Of a DNA stretch of 64,000 nucleotides, positions 11,700 through 22,830 are shown piece by piece; the stretch's first letter is position 1; each line of letters starts with the position of its first letter. The translations under genes were made by a program, and so were the position numbers. Origin of the DNA: Leptodontidium sp. MPI-SDFR-AT-0119 (lineage: Eukaryota; Ascomycota; Leotiomycetes; Helotiales; Leptodontidiaceae); the NCBI GenBank assembly GCA_020726505.1, contig JAHLEZ010000020.1:868001-932000 (forward strand). The letters are read 5' to 3'. The notes beneath the pieces are model-generated. The model saw only the letters and a list, made by a program, of their open reading frames with translations. It was not told the DNA's origin and did not search any database.

Positions 11700-12627
11700 G
11701 CGAGTTCTCATTCACAATGAAGGGGTTGCACACGTATAGGCGTCTTCGTCAGCGCCGCGGAGCTTCCATTGTGGACCAAGAGGTTATCCCACCGTTTCTT
11801 GTACCACCATGGTGGCAAGGACCGATCGTAAGGATCGCATCATGCCCAGAAACGGCTAGAACCCAACACAAGGAGTTCCTCAAGCACCCTTCGAACAGCC
11901 TCTTCGCCTACACGGACGGCAGCGGAATTGACAATAACGTGGGAGCTGCAGCAGTGTCGCCCATAACCAGGTGCACAAAGCTAGCACATATGGGAGACGG
12001 TGAAACCTCAACCGTATATGCCGCAGAGCTGCAAGGCATCAGGTTGGCCCTTCAGATTGCAGACGAAGACGCAGAGAGAGGAAACAAGAGAGACAGGCTG
12101 ATTATCTTCACAGACAACCAGGCAGCTATCCGGACATTTCAGAACCCTGCAGGCAGATCAGGTGTGTACATCGTAGCTGACGCGGTACAACTCATAGACA
12201 AGCTTCAAGGAGAGCGGGGGATACGAGTCGAGATAAGGTGGGTGCCGGCCCATACCGGCATCTGAAACGAAGCCGCGGACAGAGCGGCCAAGAGAGCGGC
12301 CAAACAAAACGCAGGAGCTGGCCAGAGAAACGACAACGCCACCCAGACAAGGACATATCACTTGCAAGCAACCTTGAAGACCTGGGTCAAGAGGCAGACA
12401 AGAGCCGAATGGACAAACAGTTGGAAAGCGGAAACGAGAGGAAGAACCACATTCAAGCATACCCCGCAGCCATCACACAAGATCCTACGACTACACCATG
12501 GACTAAAGAAGTGGCAGAGTGCTCTACTCATCCAGATGCGCACAGAGAAAATTGGGCTGAGAGACTTCCTGTGGAAGAGAAGAGTGCCGGAAGTCGACCG
12601 CCCCGGATGCGACTGCGGGGAAGGACA
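11700..12627 (+). pseudogene. Truncated Tad-like LINE fragment (RNase H and C-terminal region)
   Basis: The frame from 11717 matches the 3' part of the full LINE at 25-31 kb: YTDGSGIDNNVGAAAVSP, ETSTVYAAELQGI and IIFTDNQAAIRTFQ are RNase H landmarks. At 12262-12264 a TGA replaces the Trp codon of HTGIWGNEAAD and a neighbouring codon is lost. The reading then continues as NEAADRAAK and DFLWKRRVPEVDRPGCDCGEG to about 12627, where similarity ends abruptly. There is no endonuclease or RT part and no 3' tail, so it is truncated at both ends. Confidence 0.85.
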
Positions 12628-12969
12628 GCGAAGCCGACGCGATCACCTTGGGCTTAGAAGCGCTCTGCGGAGTTGCAGGAACGGATACCATAGACAGAGG
12701 GGTAGCGACCCGTGGAATGGCAGTGCCACGACTTGGTGTAAATGGTGCAGATGTTGGTACAAAACGAGACGGCACCTTTCCGATTGGTTCTTCGCGAATC
12801 GAGGGTGCTGGATGCGCGTGAGGTGCACTGAAACCGGGAGGAATAGAGGGAGTCGAAGAGCGAGACACTTGGTTCGAGTTGCTCAGGCTAGGAGGGATAG
12901 AATCATCATCAGCAACAAGTGCATCTACTAATGAAGTAGCTTCGTCGAGAGAAGGAAGTCCTTGGTCAT
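12628..12969 (-). pseudogene. Fragment resembling NOT4 (CCR4-NOT subunit) C-terminal region
   Basis: On the minus strand an open stretch begins after a splice-acceptor-like ACTCAG (12970) and reads DDQGLPSLDEATSLV, then SRSSTPSIPPGFSAPHAHP, SIREEPIGKVPSRFVP and TPFT-like Ser/Thr/Pro-rich text. PPGFSAPHAHP followed by KVPSRFVP is what I recall from the low-complexity tail of fungal NOT4 E3 ligases. No RING or RRM domain lies nearby. The piece ends exactly where the LINE fragment on the other strand ends, so it was either cut by that insertion or carried in with it. Identification rests on memory and needs a search. Confidence 0.5.
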
Positions 12970-13676
12970 CTGAGTGTATGTGTTAGCAAATATACTTAAC
13001 TGCTCGAAATAAAGTACGCCATAGGAATAAAGCAACTCGATTGTAGAACATCGGCTGCCTGGTCCAAACACAACGTCACGTCACGGGTCCCATCATCGTC
13101 TTCGAACCAAAGAAGGTACTGACGGCACAAAACGTGTGAGAATGCTACATTTTACCAGCCATTGCTGAAGCCTGGATTTGGGGAATTGACGTACATGAGA
13201 AGGTACCCGAGACGAAGACGATGATGGAGCCTCGATGCAGTATTGTGCCAGTCCGCCATGTGTGCCAGTGCCAAAGGCCGCGATGCCCAATGAATCAACG
13301 CAAAGAAAGAAAGCAAATCCATGAGGTCCCCTCATTTCCAATAGCTCCCCAACGCCAGAGCAGCCATATGGTTTTATAACTTATTTATTTGTTTGTTTAC
13401 TTTTTATTTTATTAAATAATGATTCTCAATGTACTTAGGTAATTAAAGTTACTTTTCGTCGTGTTCGATTAGCTTTTTAGCTAATATTAAAAGCGCCCTC
13501 TTACCAAGTGAGAGCCTTTATTATACTAAGCTGCTTTAGGCTTAGAATTAATTGCTCTTAGAGCAACTGTTCAGCGCGCGCACGTGCCCTGTGGCGAAGG
13601 CGCTTCTGGGCAGCTGAAGGGATAAGTCACGTTATACAGACGGCATTACCTAAACCTTCATGCGGTGTACATTTAG
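12970..13676. other. Intergenic, AT-rich in part
   Basis: No supported gene. 13370-13560 is distinctly AT-rich (runs of ATTTATTT type), a contrast with the flanks, and may be a decayed repeat. Confidence 0.5.
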
Positions 13677-15251
13677 ATGACCCTGGCTATATCCTCACAG
13701 CTACCTTGCCTCCGTATTACCTACTACTGCCCAAAAAGCCCAATTCCAACCCTTCACATGAACATGAACGACTGCGATCAGACTAGAAGCGCCAGCACAC
13801 AGGCTGTCCAGCGCATCGTGCCTACACCTCAGCAATCCCGACTACTCACCTATCTCCCAGCCCATCAAGTCCTGATATGCAAAGAATGTCGGTATGCAAT
13901 ACAACCCTTGGCCATCTCTCGTCATCTCAAAGAGCTCCATGACATCTGTCGCTCGGATCGCGAGGGGTTTATGACATATGCTCGAAGCCTTAGCCTCGCC
14001 AATCCCAAAGACGTCCCTCTACCTAAATACGACACCACCCCTGTGCCTTTCCTCCCCACCCAGCGAGGCTTTACCTGTGGATTGAGCGGGTGTGACCATC
14101 TCTGCGTTACTGTCAAGCGCATGAAGAGGCACTGGGCCCACACACACAACGGCGTGATAATAAACGAAGCTCGCTGGCGCCCAGTCGTTTTGCAGACCTT
14201 TTTCCGTGGTAATCAGCTGAGGTACTTTGCAGTGCGTGGGCTCGCATCACCTTCTCCCATGCAACCACTCGCAGTCAACAGAGCTCCACCGGGAAATTTT
14301 TCTAGTTGGACCTTGGAAGACCTTGATCTTCTTCGGCATTTCAGGTCTTCCACTTGTCTTGAGGTTGGCCACAGCTCGGGAAGTCGAAGACTATGGCAAA
14401 CGACAATTCCCGAAATGGCATGCGGCTACCCTTTCCTGAAGTATGGTATACTGGCGTTATCAGCGCTACACCTCGCATATCTGCGACTTCCAGAGAGGGG
14501 GAACTACCTATTAAAAGCTGCTTCGTACCAGAGCAAGGCCCTGCCTTTATTCTGCTCCAGTATATCAAACGTCGACGGGGATAACTGCCATCCATTGGTT
14601 GCATTCTCGATGCTCCTTCTTATCCACTGCTACGCATCAGAAGAGGAGGATGAAAAACTTGTTCTTGCGAGAAGGGGGAATAGATCAGAGTTACTGGACT
14701 GGCTGTACATCATTCGGGGCAGTCGCAGCATCTTCAGAGACACATGGCAATACATGTTAAACGGACCGCTATCGCCAATCTTGCAGGAGACCATTTTCCC
14801 CGAGCATCTTGCTCCAGCACCAGAGAATATAGAGCATTCTCGGCGTCTCAACCTTCTGAGTGCGATGCCCTTCGCTGGAATGGGGAACAAATCTGTTTCC
14901 CAGACACATACACCAAAGTCTACCAAATCATCCCAGTCCCCGATTCCGGCAGCTCTCGAAGCACTCTCGAACGCATTTCCCAAAGCTCAAACAGCTCAAT
15001 CGCATTCCGTCTACACAGTTTGTATCGCGGTGCGGATCTGGCCAGCACAGGTCTCTTCGGACTATTTGGCCCTGCTCAAAAAAAATAACCCGGCGGCTCT
15101 GATCCTGTTGGCTCATTATTGTATTCTACTCGAACCCTTTGAATCAAGCTGGTATATGCATGGCTTCAGGAGGAGATTGTTGTTACGTATCTACAACCAG
15201 TTGGATCCAGAATGGCGCCATTGGGTACAGTGGTTGATGGAAAGCATCTAG
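13677..15251 (+). CDS. Zinc-finger / Upc2-like fungal transcription-factor-type protein
   Basis: A single 524-codon frame. Residues about 60-160 hold two degenerate finger-like units: CKECRYAIQPLAISRHLKELH and GFTCGLSGCDHLCVTVKRMKRHWAHTH, the pattern of DUF3505 (OrsD-type) proteins. From about residue 210 a helical domain with DLLRHFRSSTCLEVG, FLKYGILALSALHLAYLRL and ALILLAHYCILLEPFESSWY matches the regulatory region of Upc2-like Zn2Cys6 factors, here without the Zn2Cys6 finger. The stretch around residues 395-440 fits the family poorly and might hide a pair of frameshifts. Likely a nuclear regulator, target unknown. The start may instead be Met28 or Met30, since the first residues look unlike the family. 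Confidence 0.7.
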   Translation: MTLAISSQLPCLRITYYCPKSPIPTLHMNMNDCDQTRSASTQAVQRIVPTPQQSRLLTYLPAHQVLICKECRYAIQPLAISRHLKELHDICRSDREGFMTYARSLSLANPKDVPLPKYDTTPVPFLPTQRGFTCGLSGCDHLCVTVKRMKRHWAHTHNGVIINEARWRPVVLQTFFRGNQLRYFAVRGLASPSPMQPLAVNRAPPGNFSSWTLEDLDLLRHFRSSTCLEVGHSSGSRRLWQTTIPEMACGYPFLKYGILALSALHLAYLRLPERGNYLLKAASYQSKALPLFCSSISNVDGDNCHPLVAFSMLLLIHCYASEEEDEKLVLARRGNRSELLDWLYIIRGSRSIFRDTWQYMLNGPLSPILQETIFPEHLAPAPENIEHSRRLNLLSAMPFAGMGNKSVSQTHTPKSTKSSQSPIPAALEALSNAFPKAQTAQSHSVYTVCIAVRIWPAQVSSDYLALLKKNNPAALILLAHYCILLEPFESSWYMHGFRRRLLLRIYNQLDPEWRHWVQWLMESI

Positions 15252-15628
15252 GAACTGGAGCATTTTGAATACACAAATACATCGAATTTAACACTGGTTA
15301 TAGAATGGGCCTTTTATTCCGCAGCCCTCGATATACCGATGCGTATGCAAGTGGTACGCATTCCTTGGTGGGGAATCTGAACCTCGATCCTCGATCAAGC
15401 GACACGACACCAATACTTTACCTTCCCGGATTCGGGAGAGCCTCGTCAGGTTTTGTCAATTTTAGAAAATGTGTCATTTGTTCGTTTGATCTGAGCTATC
15501 AATTGCCCCTTGACGGAGTCCACTGAGTGTAAAATGAGAAGTTTCACAATGCAAAGAAAAACTCATTTATCTATTTAAACTTCGGTTGAATTCTCGGAGT
15601 AGTTGGAAGCCCCATTAAATACACATTT
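15252..15628. other. Short intergenic region
   Basis: No gene seen between the regulator and the convergently transcribed NmrA-like gene; it should contain both 3' UTRs. Confidence 0.5.
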
Positions 15629-16707
15629 CTACTCTTCTAAAGCCTCCTTGAACGCCTGAGCCAATGTCGTCTTCGGTGCCCGAATCCCAAAAACCTCCTT
15701 ACTTGTCGTATCAATCCCACACTTCCCCTCCCACACTGTCTCAATTGCATACTTAAACGACAGAGTCAGGACATTGTGCGGACCCTGCGCCATCTGCTCA
15801 AGGAACGACAGATCCTTAAAAATCACCTTCTCCACCGGGACTCCGATCTCCTTCTCGACCAGATCCACAATATCCTGTCCAGTGACGTCCTCAGGCCCAT
15901 TCAGCACATACTTCTTCCCATTATGCACCTCGGGGTTCTCATCAGCTAACACGTAGGCAGCGAAAGCGCCGACATCTTTCGGGTCGATGACACCGACGCG
16001 AGCGTCTTTCGAGGGGACCATGCTCAGCGGCATGGACTGCTTGCCCGTCTCGCGAAACTCCTTGACGACAGCAACGGCACCGGCCAGGATGAAGTTCGTG
16101 AAGAAGTTGGGTTGCAGGCTCGTCCACATCATGCCCTTGAAATCCTCGGATGCAAGCATCGTTTCGATGGCCCAGTGAGTGCGAGAATAGTAGGCCCGGA
16201 AACCAGGACGCACATTTGCGGCTGTGGTGGAGATTCGTACGACATGCTTGACTCCCCCGTTGAGTGCTGTGACGTGGAAGTGCGACTCCTCCGAGAAGAC
16301 TGTTGGGCCGGTGTGTGCGGCGATGAAGACTTTGGTGACTTCGTTTGAATGGAGCCAGTCGCTGGTGATGTCGATCCAGTTCTGGTCGAGGATTGAGACG
16401 TTGGGGAGGGATGCTAGTTGCTTCGCGGCATCGCTGGTTGCGGTTCGGGTTTGGGCGATGAGGCGGTGGGATGCAAGGTAGTGGTTAGGGTTTTGGGTGA
16501 ACTCTGAGAGAGTTAATACAACGCTACGGCCAGTATTACCTGTTGCGCCGATGATGAGTCTGTTTGCAATTGAAAGTTAGCACTGGTCTTGCAAGTCTGT
16601 AAGTGAAGTCCAGGAAATCTCTCAATGAAAGAGTTATAGTTCCGTTGGACTTCGGCTACGATTGCAACGGAGGAAGGAGCACGGCTGACTTACATAGTAG
16701 GTGCCAT
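15629..16707 (-). CDS. NmrA-like NAD(P)-binding protein (paralog 1)
   Basis: Exon 1 (16707-16694) encodes only MAPT plus two bases; a 134-nt intron (16693-16560) follows, and exon 2 (16559-15629) completes 314 residues. The start reads MAPTILIIGATGNTGRSV, the GxxGxxG dinucleotide-binding loop of atypical short-chain dehydrogenases of the NmrA/HSCARG group. Later landmarks are YYSRTHWAIETMLAS, WTSLQPNFFTNFILAG and KYVLNGPEDVTGQDIV. Members bind NAD(P) and act as redox sensors or reductases. No catalytic Tyr-x-x-x-Lys is obvious. Exon 2 carries no internal stop. It resembles the gene at 20386-21383 in length and sequence, but its intron lies elsewhere. Proximity to the regulator at 13.7 kb may be coincidental. 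Confidence 0.85.
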
Positions 16708-17256
16708 GGCGCTGTGAGATACTACCCTATGTGAGAATTCTTTGTAGAATTGAGTTCTTCTCGATGACTTTGAGTTTGTTGCCCTGGACTTCCATGGCTG
16801 GGGGAGCGTATATATACTTACCGCCAAGCCAATCGTCATTCTCTTGATCAACTGCAAAGTGCAGTTTTCAACGACGCCATTGAATCCACCAGTTGATAAA
16901 TCTCCCCCTTAATGGTTTTAGTGATGGTGGATTTCCAGCTTTCTTCGGGCAAATTCCAGCTCGCGACAAATTCTAGCAGTCTCGCTTACTAACCCGCTAG
17001 GGATTGGTGGAAAGAGGGGCGGCAACGGGTCTCCGTTCCCGTCCCGCTTCAAGAAAAGAACGTTTAAGCGGTTGGCATAGCCACCCCCCTAATTCGGAAT
17101 ACCACCCCCACTCACTTTGTTTCGTTCTGAGAGAGATGTGGGGAGGGGCCGAGAAAAACTTGTTTATATTCACATCTCAATGAGCCTACAGCACCTCCGA
17201 CACAAGACCAGTGCCAATATCATACACGCATCCATAAATCGGGATCGAGTCATCTA
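16708..17256. other. Intergenic region
   Basis: Upstream region of the NmrA-like gene and downstream region of the next pseudogene; no gene seen. Confidence 0.5.
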
Positions 17257-17823
17257 TCAAAGGGCTATCGCGGAGGAAAGACACGTCCTCGAGGACTGCG
17301 GAGGGGATACTGTGAAGAGGCTCCGCAATGCGCTTTTGTCCTCGAGGTAGTTCAGAGCATAGCTCGGATGGAAGCCGTTCACAGAGGTGTAGCGTTGGCC
17401 TTGGAGGGGAACTTGATAATCGCGGGTGCGTCCAATTCCGATGCACTGGAAGTCTTTGTACTTGGTAGAATGCGGGCTGCGATATCAGCAGAACGCCACA
17501 TCTGGCTGCTTCTGCTGGATCATACCAAGGAATATGGCATATGCTTCATCCAGCTCTTCCTCGTATTCATCCAAGCTTTTGGCCACAGGAATTTTGTGAA
17601 AGGGGAACACGTCGAAGCAGCTTATCTTCTCCAGGCCACACCCAGTAACTGTCTTGCAGACTTCGTCCACAGCGTCCAGAGTATCATAGTCCTTTACCGT
17701 TTGGTGGGGATTGGAGAAATAGCGTTGGTGCTCTGCTGGCTGCTGAAGGACGACCACGACACCGCCTGTTGTCTCTGGCTTGGCCAGCCATTTTGCAAAC
17801 TCGACCTCATTGTGAGCCGACAT
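17257..17823 (-). pseudogene. Conserved-looking hypothetical gene with one nonsense codon
   Basis: The minus-strand frame starts MSAHNEVEFAKWLAKPE and runs to GMIQQKQPDVAFC, where a TGA (17487-17485) interrupts it. The same frame then continues for 75 codons, YRSPHSTKYKDFQCIGIG, TRDYQVPLQGQRYTSVNGFH and PSYALNYLEDKSALRSLF, to a stop at 17257. The downstream text is clearly protein-like (GFHPSYALNY), so this is one gene of about 188 codons with a single nonsense change, probably Trp TGG to TGA. I do not recognise the family with certainty. No splice pair removes the stop. It could also be a sequencing error. Confidence 0.65.
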
Positions 17824-17913
17824 CTACCACCCGTATATTTGATCACCCACTAACATTCTCTGGGGCATTACTTCTTGATGGTTACCATCTAGAGCCAAGG
17901 ACCGAGAGTAAAG

Positions 17914-18237
17914 TGAGGTTCGATTCACAAAGCTCGAAAGGTTATGGATTGGTTTGACCTTCACCGAGTCCGTTTAACAAGAGATTGGCCGCCATACTCC
18001 CCCGACTTGAACCCAATCGAGCATATTTGGTGGCTCTTGAAAGTACGAGTCTTTGAGATGTTTCCCGACGTTGCAAAAGACAAAAGTAACTCGGAATATG
18101 CTCGACAGAGGCTCGAATCTTGTTTACAAGCAGCTTGGGATACTTTGGATAAGTCTTTATTCGATAATTTGGCTGCGAGTATGCCTGCACGGATTGAAGC
18201 TTGTATTGCGGCGAATGGCTGGCATACTAAATATTAG
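17914..18237 (+). pseudogene. Tc1/mariner transposase, 3' fragment
   Basis: The frame reads SIHKARKVMDWFDLHRVRL then WPPYSPDLNPIEHIWWLLK, the diagnostic end of the DDE domain of Tc1-type transposases, and stops at 18237. The N-terminal DNA-binding domain and the first two catalytic Asp are missing, and no terminal inverted repeats are visible around it. Confidence 0.85.
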
Positions 18238-18966
18238 GGGGCCTGTGCGGAGGGAAATCAATATTTTTGAGTCTGTGGAAAGAGGAGAATTAGAGCTTTA
18301 ATTTAGTGTATTTAGAATTGTATTTGTATTAGTACTTGTTGTGTTATTAGAAAGTTAGGTAGAATGGAAAATATGTCGGGGCAGCCGTCTCGCTTAATTA
18401 CCTAATATCAGTTGTCTAGTACTGTACTCAGGTGTACTGGTACTTCTCCTCAGACCGATTGACAGCTGAGGCATTACCTACGAGTCAGTTATCACCGAAA
18501 ACCACAGCAGCTGAGGCATTCACCCTGCATCAGATGTCGCCGGGAACCATGACGCGCGAGCGGTATGACCAATGTCAACGCCGCTGTGCTCTCCTCTGCT
18601 TCAAGCCGATGACCAAGAATCCCCTTCGCTTCCATCCCCGTTCCCGCTTCCGTGTCCGTTTTGATGGTGAATGATTGGAACATTGGTAATGTGCCTTTGC
18701 AGGAGCAGAACCTGGACGTTACCGACGGAGATTTCCATACCTTAATACTTGCATAAATGACCTGATGCGGACAATGATGCTGACTAGTCAAACCTTAAAA
18801 GAGAACTTTAAACCTCGCTTATGCACTCTGCTCCGCCGTACGACGTCCCTCCTAGAATACAGTATGCAGCCGTACCCAGCACATACCAAGTAAAGCTCAC
18901 CGAGGACTGAAAAATGCCAAAGAACAGCAAGAACAGCGTGAACAGCCGCAAAGGCAATTCGTTCGA
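18238..18966. other. Intergenic region
   Basis: No gene supported; only short shadowing frames. Confidence 0.45.
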
Positions 18967-19377
18967 ATGCTCGGCGAATCTGACGGTGATCATTCGATTA
19001 CAGTCCAAACCACGAGCAGTCGGGGAGGCCCTCTGAAGCGCACGCAGCCCTTTGAGCCCAACTCCCCGCCCCGTGCGAAGCGGGCCAACTCTACGAAGAC
19101 CACGATAGTACCGACCCCAGTGGATACCGACCAGTGGGCACAAGTCAAAGCCGCCCTTACGCGTGTCGAATCCGTCCTGTTGGCTGCGGAGCGCCGAGCA
19201 GAGAAGGCAGAGCAGCGCATCGATACCTTGGAAGAGTTTATACGAAACGAGCTTTCCCCACGAATTACTACACCTCCCCACGCGGGTCCCCCACCTCCAC
19301 CATCGCCTCCATCGTCTCCACCGCCATCGGTAGCCCCAGGTCAGATTCCGGGGTTGGACTCAACCTTAGTCGAGTGA
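18967..19377 (+). CDS. Hypothetical coiled-coil, proline-rich ORF
   Basis: A 136-codon frame with a basic/Ser-Pro N-terminus (SPPRAKRANSTKTT), a heptad-like helix (VKAALTRVESVLLAAERRAE through AEQRIDTLEEFIRNEL) and a proline-rich tail (PPPPPSPPSSPPPS). I do not recognise the family. Similar layouts occur at the start of LINE ORF1 proteins, so it could be a retroelement leftover. The frame is plausible but unproven. Confidence 0.35.
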   Translation: MLGESDGDHSITVQTTSSRGGPLKRTQPFEPNSPPRAKRANSTKTTIVPTPVDTDQWAQVKAALTRVESVLLAAERRAEKAEQRIDTLEEFIRNELSPRITTPPHAGPPPPPSPPSSPPPSVAPGQIPGLDSTLVE

Positions 19378-20385
19378 TGATTCCCGGAGATCAAGGAGGG
19401 AAACGCAGGCGCCGTGCGCAGATGTGTGAATGTGGCTTTGAAAGAGAGGGGTATAACATGCTTGGGAGTCAATTCAAAGGGGAATGGGCGGTACCGGCTT
19501 CTTTTCCAAGGCAAGGATATCGACAATGTACGGAAGGATGACACTTGGGTTAGGACACAGAGAGATGTTTTAGACCTGTTTTAATTGGTTGAGGTTGCCT
19601 TCGAGTTGTTTTTTTATGTAGCGATAAGGGATATCAATGAGATGAGATCTCGAGAGGCAGGTGGAGAGGGGTTACTTTTCTCAAGATTCGAGCTCTCAGG
19701 TAGTTTAGTACGGAGATTATGGCAAGTAGAGAGCGAGTTTTATCTCTACTGGACAATGAAGGTTGGTGGTATTCCCGGGTCCCTGTGAGCGGGCGGTGTG
19801 GTTCTGTGACCATCGTTCAAAACAAAGCTAAGCGAGGTGGTAAGGTGACGACCTAGTGTGGGGATAAACTTCAAGCGAGTTGGTGATGGTAACCCCCCAA
19901 AAAACCTCACTGTCTAGACTTTGCCTCTATAGCTAGTTACAGTGGCAGAATGTGTGCAGGGTTTTCTATTGCTAGTCATTATATCCGTAGCCTTTGAATA
20001 ATATAGAATCTAAAATGTGCAAATGATATGAATCCATGTCATATCTGCGACATGAAAATACCATGGCCACAGGGAGGTGAAATTAAAGTAGAAGCACTAT
20101 TAAACCAAAAGTACAATCAAATCAGAAGCACAACCAAATCAGAAGCACAACTAGATTAGAAGCACAATCAAATCAGAAGCACGGAAGCACAATGAAATCA
20201 GAAATACAATTAAAGTAGAAGTACATGAGTTGAGCTCATGAAGCGAGGTGGTCACTGTGGGGCGAGGTGGTCTGTTAAGCGATACAGTCAACTGCCCTTT
20301 TCTTAATCAATACATAATTCACAGTGCTGTAGCGTCCTCTCTTTTCTTGTGTATTGCCACAACGTCAATGTTAATACTATTTTAT
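19378..20385. other. Intergenic region with a degenerate minisatellite
   Basis: No gene supported. Contains the 17-bp repeat listed separately and three copies of the motif GCGAGGTGGT (near 19833, 20242 and 20262). Confidence 0.5.
20088..20226. repeat. Degenerate 17-bp tandem repeat
   Basis: About eight imperfect units of consensus AGAAGCACAATCAAATC. No coding potential. Confidence 0.8.
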
Positions 20386-21383
20386 CTATCCTTCAAGAGC
20401 AGATTTCAACCATCCAGCAGGAGTGATCTGCGGTGGAGCCAACTCCAAGAACTCTTTACTCGTCGTTGCCGTCGAGCACTTTCCTTCCCAGCTTGTGACA
20501 GGCGCATATTTGATGGACAAAATGAGACTCTTATTCTCCTTGACTGAGCCAGCCCAATGATCAATGAAAGTCATGTCTCTGAATTTGACATCCTTGACTT
20601 CAGTTCCAGCGTACTGCTCCACTAATTTGACAATCTGCTTCCCACTGATATTCTCTGGTCCGTTGAGCTCGTATTTCTTCTTGTTGTGGACAGAGTGATC
20701 TTCTTGGGCGAGAAGAACAGCTGCGAAGCGCCCGACGTCGTCAGGGTGGATGCATCCTAGAGGTGCATCTGCATCAGGCATTAACAGAAGCGTATTCTGC
20801 TTGCCGTCTTTGCGGTATTGCTTGATGTACTCCAAGGCAGGTCCAAGGGCCATACTGGTGAAGGTATTTGGCTGGAGAGAAGTCCATTGAAGCTTTTCGA
20901 ACTCGGGAGAACTCAACAACGCTTCGATCGCCCAATGTTGGCGTGGATAGTAGGCTGGGAAGGTGGGATTGACGTTCGCAGCCGTGGTGGAAATGCGTAC
21001 AACGTACTTGACGCCAGCGTTGAGAAGAGCCAGGTGGAATGTTGACTCCTCTGCAAACTGAGAGGGTTCGGTATGGGAAGCGATCTGGAAAGACAATAAG
21101 TGAAGTGTTCAGACAGCAAGATATCAAATACTCATACGAAAGCCTTGACGACGTTGCGTTCCTTCAGCCACTCAGGAGTGATATCGACCCAGGTATTCTC
21201 CTCAACAGTCACGTTAGGAAGTTTGGCAAATTTCTGAGCTGCAGGACTGTCGGTGGATCGCGTGAGAGCAATGATGCGATATCCCGCAAGTGTTTTGTTG
21301 TTGTTGACTGAGTCTGAAAGAGTCTCTACCACACTTCGGCCAGTGTTACCAGTTGCACCGACGATCAAGATTGTAGGAGCCAT
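20386..21383 (-). CDS. NmrA-like NAD(P)-binding protein (paralog 2)
   Basis: Exons 21383-21138 and 21084-20386, split by a 53-nt GT/AG intron after codon 82 (KAF|IASHTEPSQF), give 314 residues, the same length as the gene at 15.6 kb. The N-terminus MAPTILIVGATGNTGRSV contains the GATGNTG nucleotide-binding loop. YYPRQHWAIEALLSSPEF, WTSLQPNTFTSMALGP and KYELNGPENISGKQIV mark the same subfamily. It probably binds NAD(P)H as a reductase or redox-sensing regulator in the cytosol. Together with the pseudogene at 10.1 kb it makes a small dispersed family within 11 kb, all on the minus strand. Confidence 0.88.
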
Positions 21384-22224
21384 TGTGATTGATGTCGTAT
21401 TTGAGATGAGATGAAGGTGTGTGATACTGTTGATGATCCAATGTAGAAAAGAGAAGTGTTTGTTCTATTGAAAGGAGAATTCTGAAGATATGAACATTAT
21501 ATATACTCATAAAAAATCTTTCCCTTGACGCTAGTACTTGCCACTCCGCCGAACAGCTTGCACATGCTTTGCTGTCTTGAAGTGGAACTAGCCTACGGGG
21601 CACCTTAGTTAGGTAGTGTTTGCATATATGATTTCAAAGACTAATACAATATGTTTTTATTCATTTAAATTTAAAGCGGAAGCACTCTCCCAGACCGACA
21701 GAAATGCTCGTGGTTGCTGTTTACTAGTGTTTGATTCACAAGTTTGAACCGCACTAGCGTCCGTTGTGGATCCTCGGCAACCTTATCTTTAACTCCATCT
21801 TTAACTCCATCTATACCCCCAACTTTAACTCCATCAGGCCAGCGTGCTTTGTCAGAAACGTCCATTATTGCATCACTTCCGCCAGTCTTGGCTTCTTGAG
21901 ATCCACTTATTTCTCATTTGAGGTTATATCGGCCAAACGGCAACGGACGCCCGCCCTATATAGCTTTGTCATCAGGAGTGCATTCCCACTATTCCCACCG
22001 GAACTAGGACAAGTAGATTTCATCCCGCGCATCAGCAGAAAGAGCTCGGCTCCAGGCGCTCCGAAATAATATTGTGCAAAAGACATAAGAAAATCCGAAA
22101 AACAATCACTAGAATCACCGGATCATACTACCCGAGGCTTGCATAACTTGTTAGTCTGATATCTGACTTGGCTTGATTCTGTTAACAAAGCAGGTCACGG
22201 GTCAGATCACCAATCATTCAGTAT
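21384..22224. other. Intergenic region
   Basis: Upstream of NmrA-like paralog 2. Contains a short direct repeat TAACTCCATC (near 21789-21834). No gene seen. Confidence 0.5.
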
Positions 22225-22830
22225 AGTTAGCAATCAATGTGCAAACTGTTAGGTAGAAGACGTACGACAGAAAGGGTAAAGTTGAGTGAATGGGGATGAT
22301 ACGATCGGATGAAAGGTGAAGCTACGATGCAGTGTTGGTTTATTCGACAGTAATCAAAATAGATGGTCTTTTATATTCACGGCCTTGTATTCTGATTGGT
22401 CTGGTTGGTCGGAAACTCAGTAGGTCGCCAAGCCTTTCGCAGTTACGAGACGAGAGCGCTGTTGAGCGCCAGGATATTGCTCCGAGTCCCAGGGCTAAGA
22501 AATACACCGAGACGTGTCCGTGAAAACGAGTCGAACAGAAGCCTCGAACCTGACTATTCACAAACATTACGGTATTTGAGCACGATGAACACTACATATC
22601 CCTGTCTTTTATGACCTTCGTTGCAAATATTAGTGAGTATCTGTGCGCGACGGCGGTAGAATACTGTAGGTACTCCTTCTGACGTCATGTGGAGTAATTC
22701 CCAGAGAATCTAGATTCAGGTGATCGTCTCAACTTCGAAACAAAGCGCGGGGAACGTAGCCTAGCGGCTGTGACCTTGCCGTCCCCGTCCCCACAACTCA
22801 TGCCGTACCCACCTTACATAGTTTTTTTGG
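22225..22830 (-). pseudogene. Beta-lactamase-like locus A: upstream region fused to intron 2 remnant
   Basis: On the minus strand, 22830 down to about 22275 parallels the upstream regions of the genes at 31.3 and 34.1 kb, including AATATAAAAGACCATCT, ACACTGCATCGTAGCTTC and CATTCACTCAAC. Instead of an ATG and coding exons, the next bases (about 22270-22230, minus) resemble intron 2 of the intact gene (its 33271-33217). So the promoter joins directly to the middle of the gene; exons 1 and 2 are deleted and exon 3 is not found. Confidence 0.7.
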
